This document shows positions 16,632 through 25,477 of a DNA stretch of 64,000 bases, in pieces. The notes under the pieces are model-generated. The model saw only the letters and a program-made list of their open reading frames with translations, did not search any database and was not told the origin of the DNA. The position numbers and the translations under genes were made by a program. The stretch comes from Trueperella pyogenes (GTDB lineage Bacteria > Actinomycetota > Actinomycetes > Actinomycetales > Actinomycetaceae). The stretch spans positions 1 through 64,000 of the forward strand of contig NZ_JVLH01000009.1 in the NCBI RefSeq assembly GCF_001070855.1, written 5' to 3'. How positions within the stretch are numbered: position 1 is the first letter of the stretch; each line of letters starts with the position of its first letter.

Positions 16632-18087
16632 GTAGGACGCCTGCAACCTTTGCTTTCGCCTGAAGCCGTTCTTTCTTACGGTCTCTGACCCATTGGTGGC
16701 AGGCGCGCGCAGAAAGAGCCAAGAGGGCAAGCACTCCCAAAGACGAACGGATCAGCGTCATTAAGACGATGTGAGTCGCACCCGAACTGGCAATATCTGC
16801 AGCGCCGAAAATAATGTCGGCGCTCAGAGCTGTCAAAAGGATAATTCGGGCACGAGGGTGTCCATTCCACGTCATAACAGCAGTAATGATTTCCATGACA
16901 AGAAGCATCAAAGTCACAAGGGCGACAATCAGCCTCAGCGTCAAAATGTAGATTTGCGCATTGGCAGCATCATCAATGCCGATGACATTAAGTGCAATGT
17001 ACTTCCACGGATTTTGAAGGATTAGATAGGTCTGGAACAGCTCGGTTGCAAACATGAGGGCAACCAGGACCATACCGACGACCAGTTGGACTGGGCGCTG
17101 GCGATCTGCTTGAGAATCGACATCATGAGCATCTGCCATTTCATGCGCATCATCATCGTTGGGCTCAACGTCGTGAACGTCCAGTAGATACAGATCGCCA
17201 TCGGTGATGACTCGGTCGCCACCGCCATTTTTGTCGTGGTATGAACTGAAGAAATCGGGAAGAATCTCAAGCTCTGCCGCAGGGTTAGCAAAGAGGACGT
17301 CATCAACAATGAAGTTGCGCTCGATGTCGATATCAGCATCGATCTTATGGGTGATTTGGAAGGTCAAAAGGCTCAATCCGACAGCGCGATCAAAGGTTCC
17401 CGCTGCAAGCCATTCGACGCGACGACCGCCTGGAAGAACCCAGCCATCAGGCGTCCGCCAAAAACGCACGTGATGGCGTTCTGAAGAACGACCGGGAACG
17501 CCTTTTTGGTAGGCAAAGTCCTGCTTACGTCCAAAGAGCACAAGGTTTGAAACTGGCGCAGCATCGTAGCTTTTACGACTGACGAAGGCGCGTATTACTC
17601 GAAGAACGGTGTGGGGCGTAATCGGGTCAGCACGTACCCATCCAGCTTCAGTCATGGCAGCGTGAATATCGATCTCACTGCCGACAAGAGCGAGGTTTAC
17701 TGGGTCGCCAAGGAGACCATCAGCAGTCCTCGTTCGACCGATGAAATAGTCGGGAACATAGAGCCACGTGAGCAACTGATGGATTCTGGGGAGTGCGAGG
17801 TATGCGGTAACGGCCCAGCAGATCAGGAACCATGCGATAGCGGTGGGTTTGAGCTTGATTGACCCCGCCAAGAAAACGTAGGCGAGCCACAGTGTTGCCA
17901 CACCGGAGAAGATAAAGAACAGGGCATCGACAACATCATCGAAACCCCAGTCACGATCCTGTGTAAACGAGAGTTTGTCAGATGCACGCTGGTAAACAGG
18001 GGCTTTCTGGGGACGCGGACGCGAATGAATGGAGGCGTTATCGCCTTCATAGTTCGACTCAATGGCCGATACGCGATTCTCGCTCAT
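16612..18087 (-). CDS. LssY_C domain membrane protein
   Basis: 491 residues. Two membrane helices near 52-105, a soluble central domain (about 125-290) that includes YVPDYFIGRTRTADGLLGDP, HVRFWRTPDGWVLPGGRR and DIDIERNFIVDDVL, the pattern of LssY C-terminal domains, then an acidic linker with many D/H (about 300-325) and four helices to the C-terminus. The family often accompanies PAP2 phosphatases; its activity is not established. Monocistronic by spacing. Confidence 0.78.
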   Translation of the reverse strand: MSENRVSAIESNYEGDNASIHSRPRPQKAPVYQRASDKLSFTQDRDWGFDDVVDALFFIFSGVATLWLAYVFLAGSIKLKPTAIAWFLICWAVTAYLALPRIHQLLTWLYVPDYFIGRTRTADGLLGDPVNLALVGSEIDIHAAMTEAGWVRADPITPHTVLRVIRAFVSRKSYDAAPVSNLVLFGRKQDFAYQKGVPGRSSERHHVRFWRTPDGWVLPGGRRVEWLAAGTFDRAVGLSLLTFQITHKIDADIDIERNFIVDDVLFANPAAELEILPDFFSSYHDKNGGGDRVITDGDLYLLDVHDVEPNDDDAHEMADAHDVDSQADRQRPVQLVVGMVLVALMFATELFQTYLILQNPWKYIALNVIGIDDAANAQIYILTLRLIVALVTLMLLVMEIITAVMTWNGHPRARIILLTALSADIIFGAADIASSGATHIVLMTLIRSSLGVLALLALSARACHQWVRDRKKERLQAKAKVAGVLPTSPAS

Positions 18088-18487
18088 GTCCCTTCCTCAT
18101 GCGTAGACGTGTAGCCACAAGCCTAGTCTGAGAAGGCTCATCCTTCCGCTTTTCTGAGAATATTCATTTTCATCTTTTGCACCTCAACACCGCAGGCTTT
18201 TCGAGCTCACATCATCGGCATAAGACTCGAAGAAAAGAGATTGAGGGCGCCCGGAAAGAGACTCAACAGGCGCCCTCGTGGAGACGCAGAATGTCAGGGG
18301 GTGTTTTACGTCTCCGTTCCTCACGTTAGCGCCGGCAAGAAACCATTCGGAGGTTTTTACTTCTGTGTTTTTCTGGGAAATTTCGTTTGAATGAGAAGGT
18401 TTTGAACGCAAATGACAACCTTGTCTACCCCAATAAAACAGGGTGATGCGATTTACATGAACCAGAAGTGTCAGCACCGGAGGCGCA
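18088..18487. other. Intergenic region with an imperfect inverted repeat
   Basis: About 400 bases with no supported gene. The arms GAGGGCGCC (from about 18243) and GGCGCCCTC (ending about 18279) face each other across about 19 nt and could form a hairpin. The remainder shows nothing distinct; it may hold the promoter of the LssY_C gene. Confidence 0.4.
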
Positions 18488-18551
18488 CCAAAAAAAACAC
18501 CCTCCAGCCTTAAAAAGGACTTTAGTCCCGGTTTTGGCTGGAGGGTTGTTT
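18488..18551 (-). terminator. Terminator of the FMN reductase gene
   Basis: CCCTCCAGCC and GGCTGGAGGG pair across a smaller GGACTTTAGTCC hairpin. On the minus strand the stem is followed by a run of eight T. It lies 20 nt past the reductase stop. Confidence 0.8.
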
Positions 18552-18570
18552 AACTCAGCAAACTCAACGC

Positions 18571-19119
18571 TCAGGCGTGCGCACGAATGTAGTCCGCAAA
18601 TGCCTCAATAGCCGACTTCACAAATCCCTGAGTTGCCGCATCAATAAAGCGACCATCTTCACCGATATCCTCATGCGACATCTTCACGAAAACCTCGGGC
18701 TGCGTCATCAACAAGGGGTTGAAGAACCCAAGAGTCTGACGGGTTGCGATCTGCCCAGCAGCAGCACCAACCGCTCCCATGGATGCACCCACGACATAAA
18801 CAGGCTTACCACCGATGGGGTTGGATCCCCACGGACGACCAAACCAGTCGATAGCATTCTTCAGACCACCGGGAATCGAGCGATCATACTCAGGAGTTGC
18901 AATCAGAACCGCGTCGGCGTCTTCAAGGATCTTCTTGAAGTCAGTGGCGATCTGCGGGTAGTTCGCATCGTAATCAGGGCTGTACAGCGGCAGCTTCGAG
19001 AAATCAGCCTCAACAAATTCCAGATCAGCCGGAGCATCGGCAATCATCGCACCAACCAGCTTGCGGTTAATGGAGTTCGAGGACAGCGAACCAATGATGT
19101 AAGCGACCTTGTACGTCAT
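18571..19119 (-). CDS. NADPH-dependent FMN reductase
   Basis: 182 residues of flavodoxin-like fold: YIIGSLSSNSINRKL (FMN phosphate loop), PEYDRSIPGGLKNAIDW (flavin-binding loop and signature of the SsuE/YieF-like reductases) and GASMGAVGA. It probably reduces flavins, quinones or chromate with NADPH as a cytosolic dimer. AAAGG lies 8 nt before the ATG. Single gene with its own terminator. Confidence 0.92.
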   Translation of the reverse strand: MTYKVAYIIGSLSSNSINRKLVGAMIADAPADLEFVEADFSKLPLYSPDYDANYPQIATDFKKILEDADAVLIATPEYDRSIPGGLKNAIDWFGRPWGSNPIGGKPVYVVGASMGAVGAAAGQIATRQTLGFFNPLLMTQPEVFVKMSHEDIGEDGRFIDAATQGFVKSAIEAFADYIRAHA

Positions 19120-19222
19120 GGGATAAGCCTTTCATCTAGGAGCCGCTTTCAAGCAGCACTGCAGATATAAACGCCACCTAGATTCCGGTTTATTCCGACC
19201 TAAGTCCTAGATCACAGAAGAT

Positions 19223-20248
19223 TTACCAGGCGCCAGTACCACCGGTTCCACGTTTGCGATCTTTGTTTTGGCGCTCCTCGCGATCGGTTTGCTCCTGACG
19301 CTTTTGCATCTCTTCACGCTTCGCGCGTTGCTCTTTGGTCTCTCCCTGATAAGGATCCTTGGACTTGTCTTGGTCCTGTTTATCCTTATCCTGATTCTGC
19401 TGATCCTGGTTTTGTTTGTCTTTATCCTTGTTGTCTTGGTTTTGCTTATCTTTGTCTTGGTTTTGCTTGTCCTTATCCTGATTCTGTTTGTCCTTGTCCT
19501 TGTCCTGATTTTCCTGCTTCTGAGCCTGCTGCTGCTTTTGCTGAGCACGATCATGAGCCTTGTCAGCATCGGCGCCACCGCCGCCGCCCTGCTGATTCTG
19601 GTTCTGCTGATTCTGCGTCGAGGCCGCGGACTGACACGGGGCCACAACCTCTCCCATTTCTTTATAAATTTCAGCAGCGCGCGCACGATCCGTACTCATC
19701 GCCGCATCACCCTGCTTTTCCAGAGCAAGCGCCAAATTCATTCTGACGGTGCATTCATAGGAGTAGGTCTCAATTCGACCATCCTCGATCTGCTTCGCCT
19801 TCGGAACCCGGTCCCAAGCAATGCGCAACTCAGCGACGGCCTCGTCAGGATGATCAAGCTTCACATGCTGCGTCCCCGCGTTGTAATGCGCAACCCAGCT
19901 GGCAGGGCCAAGATCTCCCCAATAAATCTGCCGTGAATAGGATTTCAGTGCACCCTCGTTATTCCCCGCGCGCGCACTGCGACCCGTATTCCATGCCCAC
20001 AGCGGCAGGACGGTCATATAAATTCCGACAGCTAGCGCAACCACAACAATGGGGAGAGACCACCACAGAGGGCGCAATAGTTTCCCGTTGCGTCGCGGTT
20101 TCTCCGCCCCGTTCCTCTTTGCCGAGGCCGGGGTCGCGCTGGGGCCACCATCTCCCGTTTGGGCGTCAGTGGCGGCCTCGCCGTCTACAGGAGGCTGATA
20201 GAAAGCAGTAGGACGCTGTTCCTTATCGCTGCGGCGCTTAAATCGCAC
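19223..20248 (-). CDS. TPR-like membrane protein with a Gln-Asp-Lys repeat tail
   Basis: 341 residues from a GTG overlapping the upstream VWA gene by 11 bases. A cytoplasmic basic N-terminus, one membrane helix (about 64-88), a tetratricopeptide-like region (about 100-200, including HYNAGTQHVKLDHPDEAVAEL), then a low-complexity tail of QDKDKQN and KQNQ units (about 240-300). It resembles BatC/TPR proteins at the end of Bat operons. The tail is of biased codon use and may vary in length. Last gene of the operon. Confidence 0.8.
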   Translation of the reverse strand: MRFKRRSDKEQRPTAFYQPPVDGEAATDAQTGDGGPSATPASAKRNGAEKPRRNGKLLRPLWWSLPIVVVALAVGIYMTVLPLWAWNTGRSARAGNNEGALKSYSRQIYWGDLGPASWVAHYNAGTQHVKLDHPDEAVAELRIAWDRVPKAKQIEDGRIETYSYECTVRMNLALALEKQGDAAMSTDRARAAEIYKEMGEVVAPCQSAASTQNQQNQNQQGGGGGADADKAHDRAQQKQQQAQKQENQDKDKDKQNQDKDKQNQDKDKQNQDNKDKDKQNQDQQNQDKDKQDQDKSKDPYQGETKEQRAKREEMQKRQEQTDREERQNKDRKRGTGGTGAW

Positions 20249-21272
20249 GGGTCCTCCTCAGCGCGTGGATACGACCCGCAAAAATAGCGGCCTCCCAAGC
20301 TAATAGCACAGTCAAAACAAGGGCGGATGGCCACAAAATATAGCGCGAGGTTTGGATCGTATCGTTTGCGTCGGCAACATTTCGCGCATTCTGAACCGAG
20401 GATGAAGCTGCTGAGCTAATGGCGGAATCATTGGGTGACCGAACCATATCGATACCAAGTTTTTGAGCGATCTCGTTCAGCTTCTTGACATCAATCTTCG
20501 AAATTGCGTCGGGGTTTCCGGGCTGGGAAAAATCCTTGATGTATTCGGGATTCGAGCCATCATTCTGCTTCCCCAGAGCGGCAACCTTCATCTTCCCGCC
20601 CTCTTCGGTTCCATAGCCAATCACCAAGCCTCCCGTCAGGAGGGGCTTGATCTTGTCCCACTGCTGAGAGTCGCCTCCACCAGCGCTTCTCCAAGCAGAA
20701 TTGTTCGAGGTCTCACCATCGGTGAATACGAAAAGCACGCGGGTATTTTCAGGATGCTTATTTGCTGCTTCCTGCATTTCTTCCGCAATGTATTGTGCGG
20801 GGCGGTCCGGGGACGAACCGCGCGAAGAAGAACTCACTTCCTGGGTCAGTGTCGAAACGAAGGAGCGAACTGCACCAAGGTCAGAGGTCAGGGGAAGCTC
20901 GGTATCGGCCTCGGAATCCCACGTAATAATGCGATAACGAGCACCGGGAGCAGCTTGAAGAATCTGCTCAACATCGTGGCTCACACCTTGAAGGCGAGTT
21001 TTTCCACCTTCCCAATCCTCAGCGGCCATCGAACCCGTGCGGTCAATCGCAAGCCAGACCTCGACATTGGTCGTCACTTTCTGCGCTTCACCAGGAACTG
21101 AGGGACCAATCAGGATCGAGAGCAGAGCGCAGGTGATAGCGCCTCTGCGCACCAGATCCGATGTTCTAAAAGGGCGATGACGCCGGGCACTCCACCAGGA
21201 GAAGAAAGCGCACGCTGCAATGATCACAATGATGATTGCAACCGACATAAGGGGTCGGAAGGAGAGCGACAA
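20238..21272 (-). CDS. VWA domain membrane protein (BatA/BatB-like)
   Basis: About 344 residues. Membrane helices near residues 8-26 and 45-60, a von Willebrand A domain with the MIDAS motif DRTGS (Asp77) and a further threonine/aspartate pair in the later strand (FVFTDGETS), and a C-terminal helix. TTG at 21272 follows GGAGGA at ideal distance and is preferred to the TTG at 21296. MIDAS proteins bind a metal and a partner protein; Bat VWA proteins work with MoxR ATPases in envelope stress. It is separated from the rest of the operon by an opposite-strand gene. Confidence 0.85.
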   Translation of the reverse strand: MSLSFRPLMSVAIIIVIIAACAFFSWWSARRHRPFRTSDLVRRGAITCALLSILIGPSVPGEAQKVTTNVEVWLAIDRTGSMAAEDWEGGKTRLQGVSHDVEQILQAAPGARYRIITWDSEADTELPLTSDLGAVRSFVSTLTQEVSSSSRGSSPDRPAQYIAEEMQEAANKHPENTRVLFVFTDGETSNNSAWRSAGGGDSQQWDKIKPLLTGGLVIGYGTEEGGKMKVAALGKQNDGSNPEYIKDFSQPGNPDAISKIDVKKLNEIAQKLGIDMVRSPNDSAISSAASSSVQNARNVADANDTIQTSRYILWPSALVLTVLLAWEAAIFAGRIHALRRTRAI

Positions 21273-21430
21273 TATTCCTCCTGCGGATCGGATCAAACAC
21301 TGGCAAGTATAGTGCCCATCTCAAATTCATCCTCTAGGGGGATCTATTTGACACCTGAAGTGCCCCACGACTAAATTCATTTCTGTATCATGGTGTCCTG
21401 ATACACACCACAAAATTTAATTGAGGCAAG

Positions 21431-22870
21431 ATGAAAACCCTCCGAAACATTGCCGCCGGTTCACTCGGACTGGCGCTCGTTTTTTCCTCTCTCACCGCCA
21501 TGGATGCTCAGGCCGTTGAACGCGTTCCCGGGCAAATCAATGGTGACCGCAGCTCCGGCTGCGTCGTTGACTGGACCGCACGTGCCATGCTCGATCAGAA
21601 CATGGAGAATATCCCGGTCGGACTCCGCAAGGGCCCTTACTCCACTTCTGGCTTCATGGAGAGCGTCCACCCCGACTACGGCAGCAAGGCGGTTCTTGAA
21701 AATCATCACTGGTTCAACCCGGTGAGCGATGTCCAGTACTGGCGCATCCCGATCGGTGCCGAGTTCGGGATCCTTCCCGGCGCAACACTGACTGTGGATC
21801 TTCCCGACGACATGACCAATGTCCGTCTGATTAGCGACCTGAGCACTGAGGTTAAGAACACCACAGTTGATCAGTTCATGGAGCGTCAGACCTTCGGTGC
21901 ACTGGCACGCAAGCTCGATTGGGATATTGTCCCCAATGCAACCCAGACCGATGCAGCACGTAATATCTGGACGCTGACCTTCCCGAATGGTCTGCCGGAA
22001 GGCCACGCTGCGGTCGTTGAATTCGTCGGAACCGGTGACCGTACGAAGCACTACGAGGCAACCTCTCACTTCCGCGGCCTGCGCGAAACCGACGAGAAGG
22101 GCAACGCATGCCTGACGACTCCTGAGCCTGAACTCACTGTTGGACAGTGCCAAGCCGGAGTCGTTGGACGCACGACTTTCTCGCCCTACTCGAAGGATAT
22201 TGACCTTCGCGAAAAGTTCTCCGATCGCTGGCAGGGAACCGGCGCTCTCTGGGGCGAGGCCGGAGCTGACGGCTGGGATCCTTCACGCCAGTACTCTGAT
22301 GCCGCCGGTGCGACGCGTCGTATGCGCTTCTACGCTGCAACCAAGCGCGAGCTGAACAATGCAACGATGACCGTGAGCGCTCCCCAGGGTGCAACCTTTG
22401 ACGAGGCCTCGATCGCCTCTGCATTGACCCCCGGTGGCGGCGCTCTGGTCGCCAATGGCTTCTCGCAGTCGGTAACGGGAATTTCCAAGCCGACCGTGAG
22501 CGCGGACAAGAAGACCCTCACCTTCACGATCGCAAAGATGCCGGAAAACTCCTCTCTGAGCGTTGAGGTTACCGCAGTGCTGACCGGCGAAAAGGCATTC
22601 GATACCCCAACGTCGAAGCCCATGGTCTTCTTCCACACTCTGGTTGGTTCTATCCCCGGATGCGAAGTTTCGCCGACTCCGACCACCCCGGCAACTGAGC
22701 CCACTCCCGACAAGCCTCAGGAGCCCAACAAGCCTGAAAATCCCAAGGCTGAAAACCCGAAGAAGGCAGGCCCTCTGGCACACACCGGTGCCACGAGCGG
22801 AATGGTTCTGGGCGCAGCAGGAATGACCTTGATTGCTGGTCTTCTTGCAGCTAAGCGTCGCAAGGCCTAA
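21431..22870 (+). CDS. Cell-wall-anchored surface protein
   Basis: 479 residues with a signal peptide (about 1-29, cut after AQA), two tandem beta-type domains of about 180 residues each containing Cys pairs (CVVDWTARAML and CQAGVVGRTTF), a Pro/Thr/Glu/Lys-rich spacer (about 415-450) and a sortase signal: LAHTG, a hydrophobic stretch and a final KRRKA. Sortase genes are not in the window. It lies in the middle of, and antisense to, the Bat/MoxR operon, with its own terminator. Ligand unknown. Confidence 0.83.
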   Translation: MKTLRNIAAGSLGLALVFSSLTAMDAQAVERVPGQINGDRSSGCVVDWTARAMLDQNMENIPVGLRKGPYSTSGFMESVHPDYGSKAVLENHHWFNPVSDVQYWRIPIGAEFGILPGATLTVDLPDDMTNVRLISDLSTEVKNTTVDQFMERQTFGALARKLDWDIVPNATQTDAARNIWTLTFPNGLPEGHAAVVEFVGTGDRTKHYEATSHFRGLRETDEKGNACLTTPEPELTVGQCQAGVVGRTTFSPYSKDIDLREKFSDRWQGTGALWGEAGADGWDPSRQYSDAAGATRRMRFYAATKRELNNATMTVSAPQGATFDEASIASALTPGGGALVANGFSQSVTGISKPTVSADKKTLTFTIAKMPENSSLSVEVTAVLTGEKAFDTPTSKPMVFFHTLVGSIPGCEVSPTPTTPATEPTPDKPQEPNKPENPKAENPKKAGPLAHTGATSGMVLGAAGMTLIAGLLAAKRRKA

Positions 22871-22890
22871 GCGCTTCAAGCAATAAATCA

Positions 22891-22924
22891 TTGTGGGGCC
22901 GCAGCTGATGCTGCGGCCCCACAA
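22891..22924. terminator. Strong bidirectional terminator
   Basis: Perfect 14-bp stem TTGTGGGGCCGCAG with a 6-nt loop between the surface protein gene (plus) and the VWA gene (minus), 20 nt after the surface protein stop. Confidence 0.85.
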
Positions 22925-23026
22925 ATGTATTCACGAGCAATCGAGTCAGAATCAAAGAGCGCCGTCTAGACCCCTACTACGTTTAGACCTCTACTAAAGG
23001 ACCCCGCTCCGGCTCTTTCTTAAGCC

Positions 23027-24040
23027 TCAGAGCTTAGCAAAACCAACAAGCCCAAGGAAGGCCACGATGGCAACTGCCAGCCAGGCCACGGGCTTATTGA
23101 CGCGGTCAGTAACCGTGACGCGAGCGTCGCCCTCAACCTCGCGCTTCTGCTGGGCCTCGATATTTTGAACAATCGAATCCACTGTGCCGGAGCTCGACAT
23201 CGTATAGAACTCGCCACCGGTGGACTCAACCTGGTTCTTCATATCTTCGCCCTCAGTGGTCAGCGTCGAACCTGGGTAGAGGCCGATGACCTCGACCTTC
23301 TGGCGCTTCGCGAAGTCAATCGCTTCCTTGAGGGAATACAAGCCTTCACCATTGACTTCATTATCCGAGGCCAAAATAACCGTCCGCGAGCGCTCTTGAT
23401 CCGTGTGATCAAAGCCAAGCACGCAGGATGCTAGACCATCACCGATAAGGGACGCTGCCTGCTCATCAGGGTCATCAGTTCCCTCAAGATAGCGGGCAAG
23501 ATCATTGGTGATGCGATATCCGTTCGAGGTCTTCGAAATGACGCCATTCCTCAGTAGTGAACTCAAGGTCTCGAGGTTCTCGTTCACCATCGTGTAATCA
23601 TCAGTGAGCGGGAACTTCCGAACCGAACGAGCGCTCCACAGGTACAAAGACACTCGCTCGCCGTTGAAGTGCTCAACAAGGCTCTTGAAGGCATCACCGA
23701 TTTCGCTGTCATATTCCAGCATCGAGCCTGATGCATCCAGGCATAGAACGATATCTCGCGAGGCCAGGCGACGGTCATCAACTCGACGGTCAACGGGGTT
23801 TGCAGCCACGACGGAAAGCGACACGGCAGCGGCACAAAAAACAGCGAGCAAGCCCGCAACCGCCATACGCGTACGGCGCATCAGCGCACGGTAACGCGGT
23901 AGGTCACGTACATAACCGGTATTGGCAACCCAGCCTCGACGTTCTCTTGCATGAAGGCGCAGACCGACACGCCACCAGCCAAACGCTGCAGCGACGGCAA
24001 TAACACCCAGGACGACGGCGATGAGGTACCCATACCTCAT
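23027..24040 (-). CDS. VWA domain membrane protein (Bat-like)
   Basis: 337 residues. Membrane helices at about 4-22, 62-80 and at the C-terminus (about 315-335) frame a von Willebrand A domain with MIDAS motif DASGS (Asp102). The upstream gene overlaps by 4 bases. The order MoxR, DUF58, small membrane protein, VWA is that of aerotolerance (Bat) operons, where the VWA pair is thought to be remodelled by the MoxR ATPase. It shares little with the second VWA protein at 20.2-21.3 kb. Confidence 0.87.
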   Translation of the reverse strand: MRYGYLIAVVLGVIAVAAAFGWWRVGLRLHARERRGWVANTGYVRDLPRYRALMRRTRMAVAGLLAVFCAAAVSLSVVAANPVDRRVDDRRLASRDIVLCLDASGSMLEYDSEIGDAFKSLVEHFNGERVSLYLWSARSVRKFPLTDDYTMVNENLETLSSLLRNGVISKTSNGYRITNDLARYLEGTDDPDEQAASLIGDGLASCVLGFDHTDQERSRTVILASDNEVNGEGLYSLKEAIDFAKRQKVEVIGLYPGSTLTTEGEDMKNQVESTGGEFYTMSSSGTVDSIVQNIEAQQKREVEGDARVTVTDRVNKPVAWLAVAIVAFLGLVGFAKL

Positions 24041-24519
24041 TTCTTCACCACCTCCCGCGCGTAATCCATGACGAATGCGGGATCGAAATGAGTCTCTTCA
24101 CCATTGGCCTCCGAGTCTGCTTTAAAGCTGTCCTCACAGGCGGAAAGAGCATCCGCAAGATCAGGCCACGTGGGAATGAGCTTTCGAATCTCAGACACGG
24201 TTGCAGTCTCAAGATCACGACCGGTGCGTTCAGTGCCCAGCGCACGCAAGATGCCCGCGACTGCCAAGTGCACCCCGCGCTCATCCAAGTCGCCCGTGTT
24301 CAAGCGGCCCTCGACCTCGTCAATGAAGCCCAGGTAGCGCTGACGACGCTTCTCATCCAAGGGAATAAGCGCGATCTGATTCTGTTCCTGCAAGCGGTTC
24401 GAGCGCAGCCAGCGAATCAGCCACACTCCTACCCACACCAGGACAAGAGCCAGAAGTAAGACTCCAATAATCCACATCCAGTTCGGGTAGTTGAGAACCT
24501 CGCGCAATTCACCGGACAC
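24037..24519 (-). CDS. Small membrane protein of the MoxR/Bat operon
   Basis: 160 residues from GTG at 24519, which overlaps the DUF58 stop and follows AAAGGGAAAG. One helix near 16-36, then a soluble helical domain (about 55-150) with RRQRYLGFIDEVEGR and an LADALSACE segment. It occupies the position of DUF4381-type proteins in such operons, but the similarity is weak, so the name is left open. Both ends overlap neighbours, so it is translated with them. Confidence 0.75.
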   Translation of the reverse strand: MSGELREVLNYPNWMWIIGVLLLALVLVWVGVWLIRWLRSNRLQEQNQIALIPLDEKRRQRYLGFIDEVEGRLNTGDLDERGVHLAVAGILRALGTERTGRDLETATVSEIRKLIPTWPDLADALSACEDSFKADSEANGEETHFDPAFVMDYAREVVKK

Positions 24520-25477
24520 GACTTTCCCTTTCCAACGCGGAGAGAAGAGTGCGAACGACCTGATCGCTGGACGAAACACTCACGCGGGTAATCCCAGGGA
24601 TCTCAAGGAATTGACGCACCGCGGTGCGGCTCTGGTCGGCGCGCGCGGCGGCCTCGGCGGCAATCTGGCTATCCCCCAAAAGGAAATCCGGAAGCGGGCC
24701 GGCGTCAACATCCACGATTCGGGTGCCCGCGGGGAGCTGCGTCGGATCCGCGTCTGCGACCTGCATGATGAGCAAGCGGTGGTGGACGCTTAGGCGCTTG
24801 AGCAGTTCCCGTGCACGAGGCGTGGGCTGGGGGTGCGTTTCATCCGTGACCAAAACGATGAGCGAACGACGGTAGGTCGCTGCCTGTACTCGCGCAAGAA
24901 GGGTTTCAAGATCCGAAGAGGGCGAGCGCAGGTCGATGTCTTCCTCGAGGCGTCGCAAAATCAGTTCGATATGCGCATTTCCCGATCGGGCGGGCATATG
25001 CCGCATACGCCCTTGGCAGCCCGATACTAAACCGACTTGGTCACCTCGACTAGAGGCAAGCCATGCGACAACTTGGCAAATCGTCAGCGCGACCGCTTCT
25101 TTACTTTCGCCCGAAGGGGCAAGCGCACTCATCGAGCGTCCGGTATCAACAACCAGCATGACCTGAACGTTTGCACTGGCTTCAAATCGCTTAACGATGG
25201 GCTTTCCAGCACGAGCGGTTGCTGCCCAGTCGATATCTTTCACATCATCGCCGGGCTTATATTCGGCCATGTCCATAAATTCCCAGCCCTGTCCGGCACG
25301 CGCAGAATAGTGCTGACCCTCCATCAAAGAGAGCAGCTTACGCAAGATCGGAAGCTGAGTTCGACCGCCCAGCGCACGCAGCTGTGCGTTATTTGCGTGC
25401 GCTTTTTGGTGTTGGTCGACATCGCCGAGGGTCTGAGACGCGCTCTCAACGACCCCCTTCTTCAGGATTGGGCTCAC
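24509..25477 (-). CDS. DUF58 domain protein
   Basis: 322 residues. The DUF58 signature is seen around residues 60-90: GWEFMDMAEYKPGDDVKDID-W, preceded by a conserved RKLLSLMEGQH. The C-terminal half is a VWA-like fold with a degenerate MIDAS (VVDTGRSMSA). Soluble. In MoxR operons the DUF58 protein is thought to be an adaptor or substrate of the ATPase. Start and stop both overlap neighbours by 4-11 bases. Confidence 0.9.
   Translation of the reverse strand: MSPILKKGVVESASQTLGDVDQHQKAHANNAQLRALGGRTQLPILRKLLSLMEGQHYSARAGQGWEFMDMAEYKPGDDVKDIDWAATARAGKPIVKRFEASANVQVMLVVDTGRSMSALAPSGESKEAVALTICQVVAWLASSRGDQVGLVSGCQGRMRHMPARSGNAHIELILRRLEEDIDLRSPSSDLETLLARVQAATYRRSLIVLVTDETHPQPTPRARELLKRLSVHHRLLIMQVADADPTQLPAGTRIVDVDAGPLPDFLLGDSQIAAEAAARADQSRTAVRQFLEIPGITRVSVSSSDQVVRTLLSALERESRVR

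Noticed and set aside
18184-18477. 97-residue minus-strand frame
   Set aside because: No ribosome site, no recognisable domain, and it runs over an inverted repeat in the intergenic DNA.
19268-19936. Leu/Ile/Val-rich 222-residue frame opposite the TPR gene
   Set aside because: It is the mirror of the Gln-Asp-Lys repeat tail; its hydrophobicity comes from the complement of CAG/GAC/AAG codons. The coding strand has a membrane helix, TPR pattern and operon overlaps.
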